Source: Gemmatimonadaceae bacterium (GTDB lineage: Bacteria; Gemmatimonadota; Gemmatimonadetes; Gemmatimonadales; Gemmatimonadaceae). From it: a stretch of DNA of 48,102 bases. The notes below the pieces were generated by a model. It worked only from the letters and a program-made list of their open reading frames with translations, was not told the origin of the DNA and ran no database searches. The DNA is taken from NCBI GenBank assembly GCA_013816855.1, contig JACDDT010000012.1:1-48102 (forward strand), in the 5' to 3' direction. A program made the position numbers and the translations under genes. This document shows, piece by piece, positions 25,561 through 34,009 of the stretch; position 1 is the stretch's first letter; each line of letters begins with the position of its first letter.

Positions 25561-25779
25561 GGGCCATCCCAACGGGTGAAAGTACACGGAGTACCAAAGC
25601 GGGGAGCTTTAAGCTTTTCAGCTGAGCAGCTTCAAGCTTTCATACCGTGATTCCGGCGACGCGAACCGATGCGTCGGTGTCTCCGTCGTGCAAATGAATA
25701 GCTTCGAGCTGTTGAGCTTGGGTCAGCTTAGAGCTCCCCGCTTTAGTACGCGAAAATCTCTCCGGCGTTGGGATGCCCC
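25561..25779. repeat. Large imperfect inverted repeat (MITE-like or folded RNA)
   Basis: The left arm (25561-25643) and right arm (25694-25779) are imperfect inverted copies over about 85 bases. Shared blocks in the same order include CATCCCAACG at the outer ends, AAAGCGGGGAGCT in the middle and AGCTTCAAGCT/AGCTTCGAGCT near the loop. The about 50-base centre contains its own hairpin, CGACGC facing GCGTCG. The element ends 117 bases before the Spy-like start codon. A small non-autonomous transposon and a long structured leader or terminator both fit; only one copy is in the window. Confidence 0.75.
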
Positions 25780-25817
25780 CGCTTCAGCGCGATCGAAAGA
25801 ATTGTAGAAGACAGGGA

Positions 25818-25846
25818 TTAACATCTCTCTTCGCCCTCCGTCTAAC
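25818..25846 (+). promoter_or_regulatory. Candidate promoter of Spy-like gene
   Basis: TTAACA (25818-25823) and TCTAAC (25841-25846) are 17 bases apart and stand 50 bases before the ATG at 25897. Each matches the sigma70 consensus only partly. An envelope-stress (ECF) sigma promoter reading of the same bases is also possible, as would suit a Spy-like gene. Confidence 0.3.
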
Positions 25847-25896
25847 GATGTGAACTCAGACCGGGTTCGCAAACCAAATGTTCGAGGAGGAGTCGG

Positions 25897-26625
25897 ATGT
25901 CAGCACTTCGCAATTTCGCGCTCGCCGCCGTCGCGGCTGCAGCGTTTTCCGGGACCGCGCACGCTCAGCACATGGATCGTGGCCACGACCACGGCCGCGC
26001 CGGCCCGATGAGCGCATTTCACGGTCTGAACCTCAGTGAGGCGCAGAAGACCCAGATCAAGGCGATTCACACCAGGTACGAGCCGCAGCTCAGAGCATCG
26101 CGCGACCAGGCGAAGCCGTTCTTGGAGGCGGCACGCGCCGCGAGACAGAAGGGCGACACCGCCGCTGTCCGCGCGAATCTCGAAAAAGCTCGGCAGCTTT
26201 CCAGCGGCATCCGCCAGCAGGAGATGAGTGAGGTGCGCGCAGTGTTCACTCCCGCGCAGCGCGCGCAGGCTGATTCGTTGATGGCGCAGCATTCCCGCAA
26301 CGGAGCCGGCCCCGGCTTCGGGCCCGGCGCGATGAGAGGCCGCCGCGACGAAAGAGCGCGACCGTTCGCAAGCTTGAATCTCACCGAGGCGCAGGAGACG
26401 CAGGTCAAGGCGATCCGCGCTAAGTATCAGGGTCAGGCGAAGTCGGCGCGCGAGCAGGAGAGGAATGAGATCCGTGCCGTACTTACCGCTGACCAGCGCG
26501 CCAAGTTCGACTCCGTGGCTGCCGGTCGGAAGCAGCACGCCGGCGAGCGAGAGGGGAGACGCGGCAATCGCGGCGGAAGAGGCGGCCAGCATGAAATGGG
26601 CGGCAAGCCAAATCGCGGTGTGTAG
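25897..26625 (+). CDS. Spy/CpxP-family periplasmic protein with two LTxxQ repeats
   Basis: A 242-residue exported protein of the Spy/CpxP/LTxxQ family, whose members act as periplasmic chaperones or envelope-stress/metal sensors. The signal peptide ends HAQ (about residue 24). A His/Asp-rich patch (MDRGHDHGR) follows. Two related helical units come next, each with the family motif: LNLSEAQKTQIKAIHTRYEP and LNLTEAQETQVKAIRAKYQG. The tail is Gly/Arg/His-rich and disordered. A strong ribosome site GAGGAGGA lies five bases before ATG 25897. The internal duplication is unusual for classical Spy, which has one such unit per about 160 residues. A strong terminator follows, so it is probably a single-gene unit. 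Confidence 0.85.
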   Translation: MSALRNFALAAVAAAAFSGTAHAQHMDRGHDHGRAGPMSAFHGLNLSEAQKTQIKAIHTRYEPQLRASRDQAKPFLEAARAARQKGDTAAVRANLEKARQLSSGIRQQEMSEVRAVFTPAQRAQADSLMAQHSRNGAGPGFGPGAMRGRRDERARPFASLNLTEAQETQVKAIRAKYQGQAKSAREQERNEIRAVLTADQRAKFDSVAAGRKQHAGEREGRRGNRGGRGGQHEMGGKPNRGV

Positions 26626-26645
26626 GTCTGCCCGCTGAAAAAAAG

Positions 26646-26680
26646 AACGCTGTCACCTCAACGGTGCCGGCGTTTTTTTT
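26646..26680 (+). terminator. Rho-independent terminator after Spy-like gene
   Basis: AACGCTGTCACC pairs with GGTGCCGGCGTT (G-U pairs allowed) around a five-base loop and runs into eight T residues (26673-26680). It lies 20 bases after the stop codon. Confidence 0.9.
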
Positions 26681-26782
26681 CGCCGCTCTCACGTCGCCGT
26701 CACACTATCCGCGACAGAGCGGCCTTAATATCTTTGACGCAGAAATCCCCGCTATTCACTACCGCTGCTTCAGGGAGAAATA

Positions 26783-27589
26783 TTGGGTTCCGAGGTTGTT
26801 CAGCTTACACGCCGCCGCTTCGGCGAGACAATGCGACGCGACGCGTGGTGGGTTCAGCCTGCGATCACTTTTATCGTCTTTGCAAGCTTCATAGTCTATT
26901 CAACGTGGGCAGCGCTTCAGAACGCGCACTTCGAATACGGCAACTATCTCTCCCCGTTTTATTCTCCGCTGCTATTCGCGGATTCGCCCCACGCGTGGAT
27001 TCGCGGCGGCCGGCCCGGCTGGCTCCCCGGTTTCCTCCCCTTCAGTCCGGCGCTCTTCATTCTTCCATTCCCCGGACTTTTCCGCTTCACCTGCTACTAC
27101 TACCGCGGCGCGTACTACAAGGCGTTCTGGGCTGATCCGATCAGCTGCACCGTGGGCGAGCCGAGAAAGAGCTACATCGGAGAGCGCCGGCTTCCACTCG
27201 TTCTCCAGAACGTGCACCGCTACATGATGTACATCGCGATCATCTTCCTCTTCATCCTCGCCAGCGATGCGTGGAAGGGGATGTGGTTCACCGATCCTGC
27301 CAGCGGCGTGAAGCATTTCGGAATCGGCATCGGCACGCTCGTGCTCACCATCAACGTCATCCTCCTCAGTGGCTACACGCTGGGCTGCCACTCTCTCCGT
27401 CACCTTGTCGGGGGTTACCTCGACCGTCTTTCCCGCGCTCCCGTTCGCAAAACTGCGTACGATTGCGTGAGCTGCTTCAACCGCGCTCATATGCGCTGGG
27501 CGTGGTGCAGCCTCTTCTGGGTCGGCTTCACGGACATCTACATTCGCCTCTGCTCGATGGGCATCTGGCACGACGTGAGGCTCTTCTAG
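26783..27589 (+). CDS. sdhC: Succinate dehydrogenase membrane anchor, Actinobacteria-type fused cytochrome b subunit
   Basis: Membrane subunit of succinate:quinone oxidoreductase (complex II), 268 residues with about five helices. This single large anchor resembles that of mycobacterial Sdh1-type complexes rather than the two small SdhC/SdhD proteins of proteobacteria. Candidate haem or quinone ligands are His in LQNVHRYMMYIAI and in GCHSLRHLVGG, and the cytoplasmic/periplasmic loop has several Cys (FTCYYYRG, DPISCTVGEP, YDCVSCFNRAHM). The TTG at 26783 is chosen because AGGGAG (26772-26777) stands five bases before it. The stop overlaps the sdhA start by one base. The gene order C-A-B supports the call. 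Confidence 0.88.
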   Translation: MGSEVVQLTRRRFGETMRRDAWWVQPAITFIVFASFIVYSTWAALQNAHFEYGNYLSPFYSPLLFADSPHAWIRGGRPGWLPGFLPFSPALFILPFPGLFRFTCYYYRGAYYKAFWADPISCTVGEPRKSYIGERRLPLVLQNVHRYMMYIAIIFLFILASDAWKGMWFTDPASGVKHFGIGIGTLVLTINVILLSGYTLGCHSLRHLVGGYLDRLSRAPVRKTAYDCVSCFNRAHMRWAWCSLFWVGFTDIYIRLCSMGIWHDVRLF

Positions 27590-29412
27590 TGGAGAGCTTC
27601 AAGCAGTTCGATCACGACGTGCTCGTCATCGGCGCTGGTGGTGCAGGCTTGCGCGCCGCCATCGGTGCCGCCGAGGCCGGAGCATCCGTCGGTCTCATCT
27701 GCAAGTCGCTCCTCGGGAAAGCGCACACAGTGATGGCCGAGGGTGGAATGGCGGCGGCGATGGGCAACGTCGATGACCGCGACAACTGGCAGGTGCACTT
27801 CGCCGACACGATGCGCGGCGGCCAGTATCTGAACAACTGGAGAATGGCCGAGCTCCACGCCAAGGAAGCGCCCGACCGCGTGCGCGAGCTCGAGGCGTGG
27901 GGGGCGGTTTTCGATCGCACGGAAGACGGCAGGATTCTTCAGCGAAACTTCGGCGGACACCGCTATCCCCGCCTGGCGCACGTTGGAGACCGCACCGGCC
28001 TCGAGATGATTCGCACACTTCAGGACCACCTCGTGTACATCCAGAACATCCAGGTGTACATGGAGTCAACGGTCATCCGCCTCCTCAAAGCCGGCGACCG
28101 CGTAAACGGTGTGGTTGCCTACGATCGCGAGCGTGGAGAGTTCAGCGTCTTCACTGCCAACGCGGTGGTGCTTGCCACCGGCGGAATCGGCCGCGCGTTC
28201 AGCATAACGAGCAATAGCTGGGAGTACACCGGCGACGGGCATTCGCTCGCCTACAATGCAGGCGCCGCTCTCCAGGATATGGAATTCGTTCAGTTCCATC
28301 CCACTGGAATGGTGTGGCCGCCGAGTGTGAAGGGCGTGCTCGTCACGGAAGGTGTGCGCGGCGAAGGCGGTGTGCTTCGCAACAAGGACGGCCGGCGTTT
28401 TATGTTCGACGACATTCCGGAGAATTATCGCGCGCAGACCGCCGACAACGAAGAAGAGGGATGGCGTTACGTGCAGGGCGACAAGAATGCTCGCCGTCCC
28501 CCCGAGCTCCTCACTCGCGACCACGTCGCACGCTGCATCATGCGCGAGGTTCGCGAAGGGCGCGGCAGTCCGCACGGCGGAGTCTTCCTCGATATCTCGT
28601 GGATAAAAACGCGCCTCAAGGATGGTGAAGCGCACATCAAGAAAAAGCTCCCGAGCATGTACCACCAGTTCAAACAGCTGGCGGACATCGACATTACGAA
28701 AGAGCCGATGGAGATCGGTCCGACAACGCATTACGTGATGGGCGGCATTCGCGTGGACGGCGACACGCAGATGTCCACGGTTCCCGGATTGTTTGCAGCC
28801 GGAGAGTGCGCTGCCGGTCTCCACGGCGCGAACAGGCTCGGCGGCAATTCACTCTCCGATCTCGTCGTCTTCGGGAAACGTGCCGGCGAGGCAGCCGCTG
28901 CGTACGCGACGAAGCAGTCGCGCGCGTCCGCTCCCCAGGATGCTCCCGCTCAAGTCATGAGCGAAGCACTCAGTCCGTTCGCGCGGGGCAAGGAAGCGGG
29001 AGCGGAAAGCTCGTTCCAGGTGCAGCAGGATTTGCAGACGATGATGCAGAGTCTCGTCGGCATCGTGCGGCGTGAAGACGAAATGAAAAAAGCCCTCGAT
29101 GGACTGGAGGAGCTGAAGCGACGCGCGGCCAAGGTGGCGGTCCCCGGAGGCAGGGAATTCAATCCCGGGTGGCATACCGCGCTCGATCTTGGAAACCTTC
29201 TCGCTGTCTCGGAAGCAGTCACGCGCAGCGCTCTCGAGCGCAAGGAAAGCCGCGGTGGTCATTTCCGCGACGACTACCCCGAGAAGGATCCGGTATTCTC
29301 GAAGTTCAACATCCTTCTCCGCCGGGGTGACAACGGCGAGATGGTCGTCTCGCGTGAAAACATTCCGGAGATGCGCGGCGACCTGAAGCAAATCGTCGAG
29401 GAGCAGAAGTGA
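27589..29412 (+). CDS. sdhA: Succinate dehydrogenase flavoprotein subunit
   Basis: FAD-containing catalytic subunit (607 residues) that oxidises succinate to fumarate in the TCA cycle and respiratory chain. The frame is open far upstream, but GTG 27589, overlapping the last base of the sdhC stop, gives the family's normal N-terminus. Dinucleotide fold VLVIGAGGAGLRAAI at residues 11-25; H46 in KAHTVMAEGG is the site of covalent FAD; FHPTGM and TEGVRGEGG form the substrate site; HGANRLGGNSLSDL binds FAD near residue 425. The C-terminal part ends with the usual ERKESRGGHFRDDYP segment. The stop overlaps the sdhB start (GTGA). Confidence 0.97.
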   Translation: MESFKQFDHDVLVIGAGGAGLRAAIGAAEAGASVGLICKSLLGKAHTVMAEGGMAAAMGNVDDRDNWQVHFADTMRGGQYLNNWRMAELHAKEAPDRVRELEAWGAVFDRTEDGRILQRNFGGHRYPRLAHVGDRTGLEMIRTLQDHLVYIQNIQVYMESTVIRLLKAGDRVNGVVAYDRERGEFSVFTANAVVLATGGIGRAFSITSNSWEYTGDGHSLAYNAGAALQDMEFVQFHPTGMVWPPSVKGVLVTEGVRGEGGVLRNKDGRRFMFDDIPENYRAQTADNEEEGWRYVQGDKNARRPPELLTRDHVARCIMREVREGRGSPHGGVFLDISWIKTRLKDGEAHIKKKLPSMYHQFKQLADIDITKEPMEIGPTTHYVMGGIRVDGDTQMSTVPGLFAAGECAAGLHGANRLGGNSLSDLVVFGKRAGEAAAAYATKQSRASAPQDAPAQVMSEALSPFARGKEAGAESSFQVQQDLQTMMQSLVGIVRREDEMKKALDGLEELKRRAAKVAVPGGREFNPGWHTALDLGNLLAVSEAVTRSALERKESRGGHFRDDYPEKDPVFSKFNILLRRGDNGEMVVSRENIPEMRGDLKQIVEEQK

Positions 29413-30176
29413 GCGATCGCGCAACCTTCCGCGTTTGGCGCGGTGATTCCTCCGGCGGCCAATTCCGCGATTACGCGACGAAGATCTCGGAGGGAATGGT
29501 CGTCCTCGACGCCATTCACCAGATCCAATCGGAGAGCGCGAGCGATTTAGCCGTCCGCTGGAACTGTAAAGCCGGCAAGTGTGGTTCGTGCTCCGCCGAG
29601 ATCAACGGCATGCCGAAGCTGATGTGCATGACGCGGCTCAACTCGCTCGACCTTTCCCAGCCGGTCACCGTCGAGCCGATGCGCGCCTTTCCGCTGCTGC
29701 GCGATCTCGTCACCAACGTCTCGTCCAACTTTCGCGCGAAGCTTAAGCTCAAGAAGTTCACGCCTCGCGCGGCGGACTCCCCCGACGGGACGTGGCGCAT
29801 GCAGCAGACCGACGTCGATCGCATCCAGGAATTCAGGAAGTGCATCGAATGCTTCCTCTGCCAGGATGTCTGTCACGTGCTCCGCGATCACCACAAGCAC
29901 GAGGAGTTCGTCGGCCCGCGATTCTTTGTGTACGCGGCCGCGCTCGAGATGCATCCGCTCGACACCGAAGATCGCACCGCCCAGCTCAAGGAGGCGGGCG
30001 GCATCGGCTACTGCAACATCACCAAGTGCTGCACCACCGTTTGCCCGGAGAACATCACCATTACCGACAACGCGATCATTCCGCTCAAGGAGCGCGTCGT
30101 CGACCGGTTCTATGATCCGCTGCACGCTCTTGTGCGCCTCGTCCGCGGTAAACGGAATGACCCCGCGGGAACCTGA
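29409..30176 (+). CDS. sdhB: Succinate dehydrogenase iron-sulfur subunit
   Basis: Electron-transfer subunit of complex II, 255 residues, starting with GTG. The 2Fe-2S centre is bound by C53, C58, C61 and C73. The 4Fe-4S motif CIECFLCQDVC uses C145, C148, C151 and C155 (or Pro-adjacent C at the usual place), and the 3Fe-4S motif is CNITKCCTTVCPE at about 201-213. It carries electrons from the flavin in SdhA to quinone at SdhC. It is the last gene of the operon. A fumarate reductase role is possible in principle, but the anchor type and aerobic neighbours favour succinate oxidation. Confidence 0.96.
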   Translation: MSDRATFRVWRGDSSGGQFRDYATKISEGMVVLDAIHQIQSESASDLAVRWNCKAGKCGSCSAEINGMPKLMCMTRLNSLDLSQPVTVEPMRAFPLLRDLVTNVSSNFRAKLKLKKFTPRAADSPDGTWRMQQTDVDRIQEFRKCIECFLCQDVCHVLRDHHKHEEFVGPRFFVYAAALEMHPLDTEDRTAQLKEAGGIGYCNITKCCTTVCPENITITDNAIIPLKERVVDRFYDPLHALVRLVRGKRNDPAGT

Positions 30177-30193
30177 GCCTCGCACTCACGTGT

Positions 30194-31579
30194 ATGAATG
30201 ACATGCTCCGTTTCGCACTGATAGCGGCTGCCCTGTCGGCCGGCACGATCGCCGCGCAGCAGCCGCAGAAAAAAAATTCGGCAATCATCGGGGTAGCGAC
30301 CGACAGTCTTCACATGCGGCCCCTGAGTGGCGCCGAGGTGCTGATTTCGGGCGTGAACCGCACCATCCTCACCGACTCGCTCGGCCGCTTCAGGGTGGAC
30401 AGCCTTCCCGCTGGAAATTACGAGGTCGGGTTGTTCCACCCGCTTCTCGATTCACTCGCGATTTCGCTTTCCAGTCCGAAGTTCAGTCTAGGTCCCGACA
30501 GCGCAAGCCTCATTAGCCTCGCGGTTCCCTCGGCGGCGACGCTCATCGCGCAGACATGCAAGTCGCGCATGCGCACGCTCGGCAGCTCCGCGATATTCGG
30601 ACGGCTGTTGGATCCTGACAGCGGTGAGCCGGTTCCTCACGCGGAAGTCTCCATCGCGTGGGTGCACTTCGACGTTTCCAGCGTTGTCGGTGTGAAGCAG
30701 ACTCCGCGGCTTGTGCGAGACAGCACCGACTCACATGGTGTCTTTCGTCTCTGCGGACTACCGGCCGAGCTCGATGCCCGGCTCCAGGCGAATTACCGTG
30801 GTGTCATGACCGCCGATGTGCCGATTTCAACTTCCGCGGCTGACGGCGATTTCATCATCCGCCCGCTCTACATTTCGAGGTCTGATACCGCAGGCACTCA
30901 CGTCGGACGCGCCTCGGTGACCGGCAAAGTAACGTACGCGGGAGGACAACCGGCGACGGGAAGCCACGTCGAGATCCTCGGCACCAAGGCAGCCGCTGTC
31001 GTCGATGAGCGCGGGGAATTCATCCTCAGTGGCGCGCCGTCGGGCACGCAGATGCTTCTCGTGCGCCACCTCGGCTGGGAGCCGCGCGAATTTCCCGTAG
31101 ATCTGTCCTCGTCGCAGCCAAGACGCGTGGCCGTACAGCTAAAAAAATTCGTTCCTGTTATGGACAAGGTGGTTGTCACCGCGCGCGCCGAGAGGGCGCT
31201 CGAAAACGCCGGATTCAGCTCGCGGCAGAAATCGGGGATGGGGCATTACATCACTGCCGCGGACATCGAGCGTAGAAACGCGAGGCAATTGAGTGACGTC
31301 TTCCGCACCATTCCGGGCGTGACTGTGGAACAGCGCGGTTTTGAGTCTGTGATCACCTCCACGCGCGCGGGCAGTCTCAACGGCCAGGACTGCGTAAGTT
31401 ATTTCGTGGATGGCTTGCTGTTCCAAGCCATCGGCGGAAACGCCAGTGATTTCGTAAACCCAAGCGAAGTCGCGGGCATCGAGGTATATCAGTCGTCACA
31501 GGTACCGCCTCAATTTACGAGCGCTAACGGATCGAGCTGCCTGACAATCGTCATCTGGACAAAACACGGCGGTCGCTGA
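30194..31579 (+). CDS. Exported carboxypeptidase-like/TonB-plug protein lacking a beta-barrel
   Basis: A 461-residue exported protein with a signal peptide ending IAAQ (about residue 21). Residues 28-95 and 130-200 are two carboxypeptidase-regulatory-like beta-sandwich domains, and 240-315 is a third. Residues about 325-460 resemble the plug of a TonB-dependent receptor (VVVTARAERALENAGF, ITAADIERRNARQLSDVFRT, IPGVTVEQRG, GIEVYQSSQVPPQF). There is no following barrel, and the protein ends at WTKHGGR. Such barrel-less plugs are common in Gemmatimonadota-type genomes; what they do is not known. The start is ATG 30194; the stop overlaps by one base the ATG of a frame that leads into the SOD gene. 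Confidence 0.85.
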   Translation: MNDMLRFALIAAALSAGTIAAQQPQKKNSAIIGVATDSLHMRPLSGAEVLISGVNRTILTDSLGRFRVDSLPAGNYEVGLFHPLLDSLAISLSSPKFSLGPDSASLISLAVPSAATLIAQTCKSRMRTLGSSAIFGRLLDPDSGEPVPHAEVSIAWVHFDVSSVVGVKQTPRLVRDSTDSHGVFRLCGLPAELDARLQANYRGVMTADVPISTSAADGDFIIRPLYISRSDTAGTHVGRASVTGKVTYAGGQPATGSHVEILGTKAAAVVDERGEFILSGAPSGTQMLLVRHLGWEPREFPVDLSSSQPRRVAVQLKKFVPVMDKVVVTARAERALENAGFSSRQKSGMGHYITAADIERRNARQLSDVFRTIPGVTVEQRGFESVITSTRAGSLNGQDCVSYFVDGLLFQAIGGNASDFVNPSEVAGIEVYQSSQVPPQFTSANGSSCLTIVIWTKHGGR

Positions 31580-31602
31580 TGAACTCTGAAGAGGGAGGGG
31601 GT

Positions 31603-32181
31603 ATGCGTTTTATCGTGAAAGCATTGACGCTCGTGATCGCCGTGCCACTGGCATTCTCGGCGTGCAGCAAATCGTTTCTCACCGCGCACCCGGTAGCAAT
31701 CGCCGGCGCCACGCTCTCCGACAGCGAGGGCCGAGCTATCGGCACTGCACGCCTCTGGCAGGAAGCTGGCGGACTGGTGCACGTGGACGTCGATGTGACG
31801 TGTACAGGCGTGTCATGCACTGCGCTCCCACCTGGCGAGCACGGAATTCATTTTCATTCGGTCGGAAGCTGCGTCGCGGCGTCATCTCCTGCGTTTTCAT
31901 CCGCCGGCGCACATTTCAATCCGCTGGCCAAGCCGCATGGCTTGAGCAATTCCGCAGGGCCACATGCAGGCGACATCCAGAATCTCACTATCGGCGTTGA
32001 CGGTCGTGGCACTTTGAGAATCACCACCGATCGCATATCGCTCGTCGGCGGGGCGGCGGACGTGTTCGACGCTGACGGGACCGCTCTCGTCGTTCACGCG
32101 GCTCCGGACGATCAAATGTCTCAACCGTCCGGAAATAGCGGCGCGCGCGTCGCTTGTGGAGTTCTAAAGACGGTTCAATAG
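31603..32181 (+). CDS. sodC: Cu/Zn superoxide dismutase, lipoprotein
   Basis: Periplasmic enzyme that converts superoxide to oxygen and peroxide. I chose ATG 31603 because GAGGGAGGGG lies just upstream, and the first 20 residues then form a lipoprotein signal with lipobox FSAC (Cys21). The mature enzyme keeps the Cu ligands of GIHFHSVGSC and VVHAAPDDQ, the bridging His in GAHFNP, and the Zn ligands in KPHG and GPHAGDIQNL. The Cys of VGSC and RVACGVL form the usual disulfide. Length (192 residues) is typical. It follows the TonB-plug gene after 23 bp and may be co-transcribed with it. Confidence 0.93.
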   Translation: MRFIVKALTLVIAVPLAFSACSKSFLTAHPVAIAGATLSDSEGRAIGTARLWQEAGGLVHVDVDVTCTGVSCTALPPGEHGIHFHSVGSCVAASSPAFSSAGAHFNPLAKPHGLSNSAGPHAGDIQNLTIGVDGRGTLRITTDRISLVGGAADVFDADGTALVVHAAPDDQMSQPSGNSGARVACGVLKTVQ

Positions 32182-32255
32182 CGCCACCGGGCGTCAAAGG
32201 GTTGGCGCGCGGAGCAGGTATTGACACTCCGAAACAGGACGGGCACCCTTCCGAC

Positions 32256-32555
32256 ATGCAGCATTCCGGCAGGGATGGAAGCGCTGTCGGCGGAGAAGCT
32301 CGACGCAGGCTGGCGACGACGCTCGTTACGGTATTCTCTGAAGCGGTATACGACTACTCGTCGCTTCAGGAAGACGTGTGCGCTTTCGTCCAGGAGCTCA
32401 AGTCGGAGGGGGTAAGCGCGCAAGGCGTCATTGTTGCCGCGCGTAGCCTCGTCAAGGAAGCGGCAAGCACAAATCCCGCGTCGGACCGCGCCGAAAGTGT
32501 CCTCTCAAAAATGCTCGGCTGGTGCCTCGACGATTACTACCGCGACATCGCCTAA
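32256..32555 (+). CDS. Small helical protein of unknown function
   Basis: A 99-residue protein starting at ATG 32256. It is largely helical (VTVFSEAVYDYSSLQEDVCA, then VQELKSEGVSAQGVIVAARS), with acidic and hydrophobic residues spaced as in a small bundle; the end is GWCLDDYYRDIA. Two Cys may pair. No signal peptide or DNA-binding motif. The TTGACA at 32221 upstream lacks a matching -10 box. Family not recognised; it is the only gene between sodC and the convergent diguanylate cyclase. Confidence 0.6.
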   Translation: MQHSGRDGSAVGGEARRRLATTLVTVFSEAVYDYSSLQEDVCAFVQELKSEGVSAQGVIVAARSLVKEAASTNPASDRAESVLSKMLGWCLDDYYRDIA

Positions 32556-32561
32556 AGCTCT

Positions 32562-33884
32562 TTAAACGCGCGCCCTTTTCTGCTCGTAGAGTGACGCGTC
32601 GGCGCGCTCCATCAGATCGAGCAGACGCGCGCCTTCAGCCTTCGCGTGCGTGAATCCAATGGAAAGCCCGAGCTTGTAGGGACGGTCAGCGGTTTCGTTG
32701 TGCGCCGTGACCCGGGCTTGAAGTCGTCCCATGACAAGATTGCCTGCCGCCTCGCTCTCCGCCGTAATGAGCGCGATGAATTCGTCGCCACCGAGTCGGG
32801 CGACGATGTCCGCTTCGCGGAACGTCTCACGTAACACGCGCGCGGTGTCCACGAGCGCGCGGTCGCCAGCAAGGTGACCGTGCGTGTCGTTGATTTGCTT
32901 CAGGTTGTCTACGTCGATGAAGATGAGAAGGATTTCCTTCCCAATGCGCGCAGCCCACTTGAGTGCCTGATCCGAGAGCGTGATAAAGGCGCGACGGTTG
33001 GGAAGTCCGGTGAGAGCGTCGATGAGGGAGAGCGCGCGCAGCTCTTCTTCGGCGCGCTTGCGGTCGGAGATGTCGTGATACATCCCGTAGACGCGGCTCG
33101 GCTCATCACCCACTGTGAACGGCCGCGCGACGATGGAAACCCAAAGGGTAGTTCCATCTTTCCTACGGCGCAGAGACTCGCGATTTAGCGTTTCGCCCGA
33201 TGCGACTTGCGCCGTCATGTCCAATCCTTCGTCGCGCAGCTCATCGGGTACGATGAGATCGTTTATGCGCCGGCCGAGTGTCTCGTCGGAACCGTAGCCG
33301 AAGATTCTCGTGAACTCAGAGTTGATGCGCAACACCCGGTCGTTCTCATCGAGAATGACGATCGCGACGGGCGCGCTCTCGAAGAGCTCCTGGAAATAAA
33401 CGTTCTGGGTTGTCAGAGCTTCATCGAGAGCGCGCCGCTCCGTAATGTCGATGGCGAGCCCGACCGTTCCTACGACGCTGCCGTCGTCGGCGCGCAGCGG
33501 TTCGATGCGAGTCTCGAACGAGCGGTTCCGCCACCGCATTTCATAGCGCGCAGATTCTCCTTTGAGAGCGCGCAGACTTGCGGCCAAGGGAGCGAATTCG
33601 GGGTCGCTGTTGCCGAGCACCGTCGTGAGATTCTTGCCGGCGTGCTCACCCGGCTTAATGCCGAGCAGTTTAAGGCCGCCGCCTTGGCTGAAGTCGATGT
33701 TCAGCTCCCGATCGGTGGACCACACGTTCACCGGCATCGATCCGAGGAGAATTTCGAGCTTGGCTTCGGTGTCCGTGGATACCGGAGAGCGCTTGCGCGT
33801 GCGTTTTCGGCCTTTCCCGGGGGCGGTCAGGAAGGCCAACACGCCAAGCATAAATTTTCCTGCTCCGAGAACCCGATTGGTCAT
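32562..33884 (-). CDS. Diguanylate cyclase with two PAS domains
   Basis: Makes the second messenger cyclic di-GMP. A basic, weakly hydrophobic N-terminus (1-33) is followed by PAS 1 (about 42-150, ending ITERRALDEAL), PAS 2 (about 165-280, ending DISDRKRAEEEL) and a GGDEF domain (about 285-440). The active site is a canonical GGDEF at 365-369 in ARLGGDEFIAL, and the allosteric RxxD inhibition site (READ, 356-359) is in the standard place, so the enzyme should be active and product-inhibited. The two PAS domains are the likely signal input; no haem or flavin residue is obvious. The start is ATG 33884 and lacks a strong ribosome site. Confidence 0.93.
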   Translation of the reverse strand: MTNRVLGAGKFMLGVLAFLTAPGKGRKRTRKRSPVSTDTEAKLEILLGSMPVNVWSTDRELNIDFSQGGGLKLLGIKPGEHAGKNLTTVLGNSDPEFAPLAASLRALKGESARYEMRWRNRSFETRIEPLRADDGSVVGTVGLAIDITERRALDEALTTQNVYFQELFESAPVAIVILDENDRVLRINSEFTRIFGYGSDETLGRRINDLIVPDELRDEGLDMTAQVASGETLNRESLRRRKDGTTLWVSIVARPFTVGDEPSRVYGMYHDISDRKRAEEELRALSLIDALTGLPNRRAFITLSDQALKWAARIGKEILLIFIDVDNLKQINDTHGHLAGDRALVDTARVLRETFREADIVARLGGDEFIALITAESEAAGNLVMGRLQARVTAHNETADRPYKLGLSIGFTHAKAEGARLLDLMERADASLYEQKRARV

Positions 33885-33955
33885 CGATAGGCTGATGGGG
33901 GACTGAAGAACCCACCATTTTGGCGCTTTTTGTTTGCGGGCGCAACGCGCCCATG

Positions 33956-33989
33956 TTAAAACGGCCCCGCCCTAAGGACGGAGCCGTTT
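33956..33989 (-). terminator. Rho-independent terminator after lipoprotein gene
   Basis: On the minus strand AAACGGCTCCGTCC pairs with GGGCGGGGCCGTTT (with G-U pairs) round TTAG, then TTTTAAC follows. It lies about 20 bases beyond the stop of the gene at 34010-34441. A second short hairpin (GGGCGC AAC GCGCCC, 33938-33952) lies just beyond it. Confidence 0.8.
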
Positions 33990-34009
33990 CGTGCATCACG
34001 AGCGGCGGG

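Larger units (their letters stand above)
25531..25896. other. 366-bp intergenic region with large inverted repeat
   Basis: No gene is evident. The region holds the about 220-bp inverted repeat at 25561-25779, then a candidate promoter (25818-25846) and the strong ribosome site GAGGAGGA (25885-25892) of the Spy-like gene. Confidence 0.7.

Noticed and set aside
32221-32226. TTGACA as a promoter for the small gene at 32256
   Set aside because: No acceptable -10 box at 16-18 bases; probably chance.
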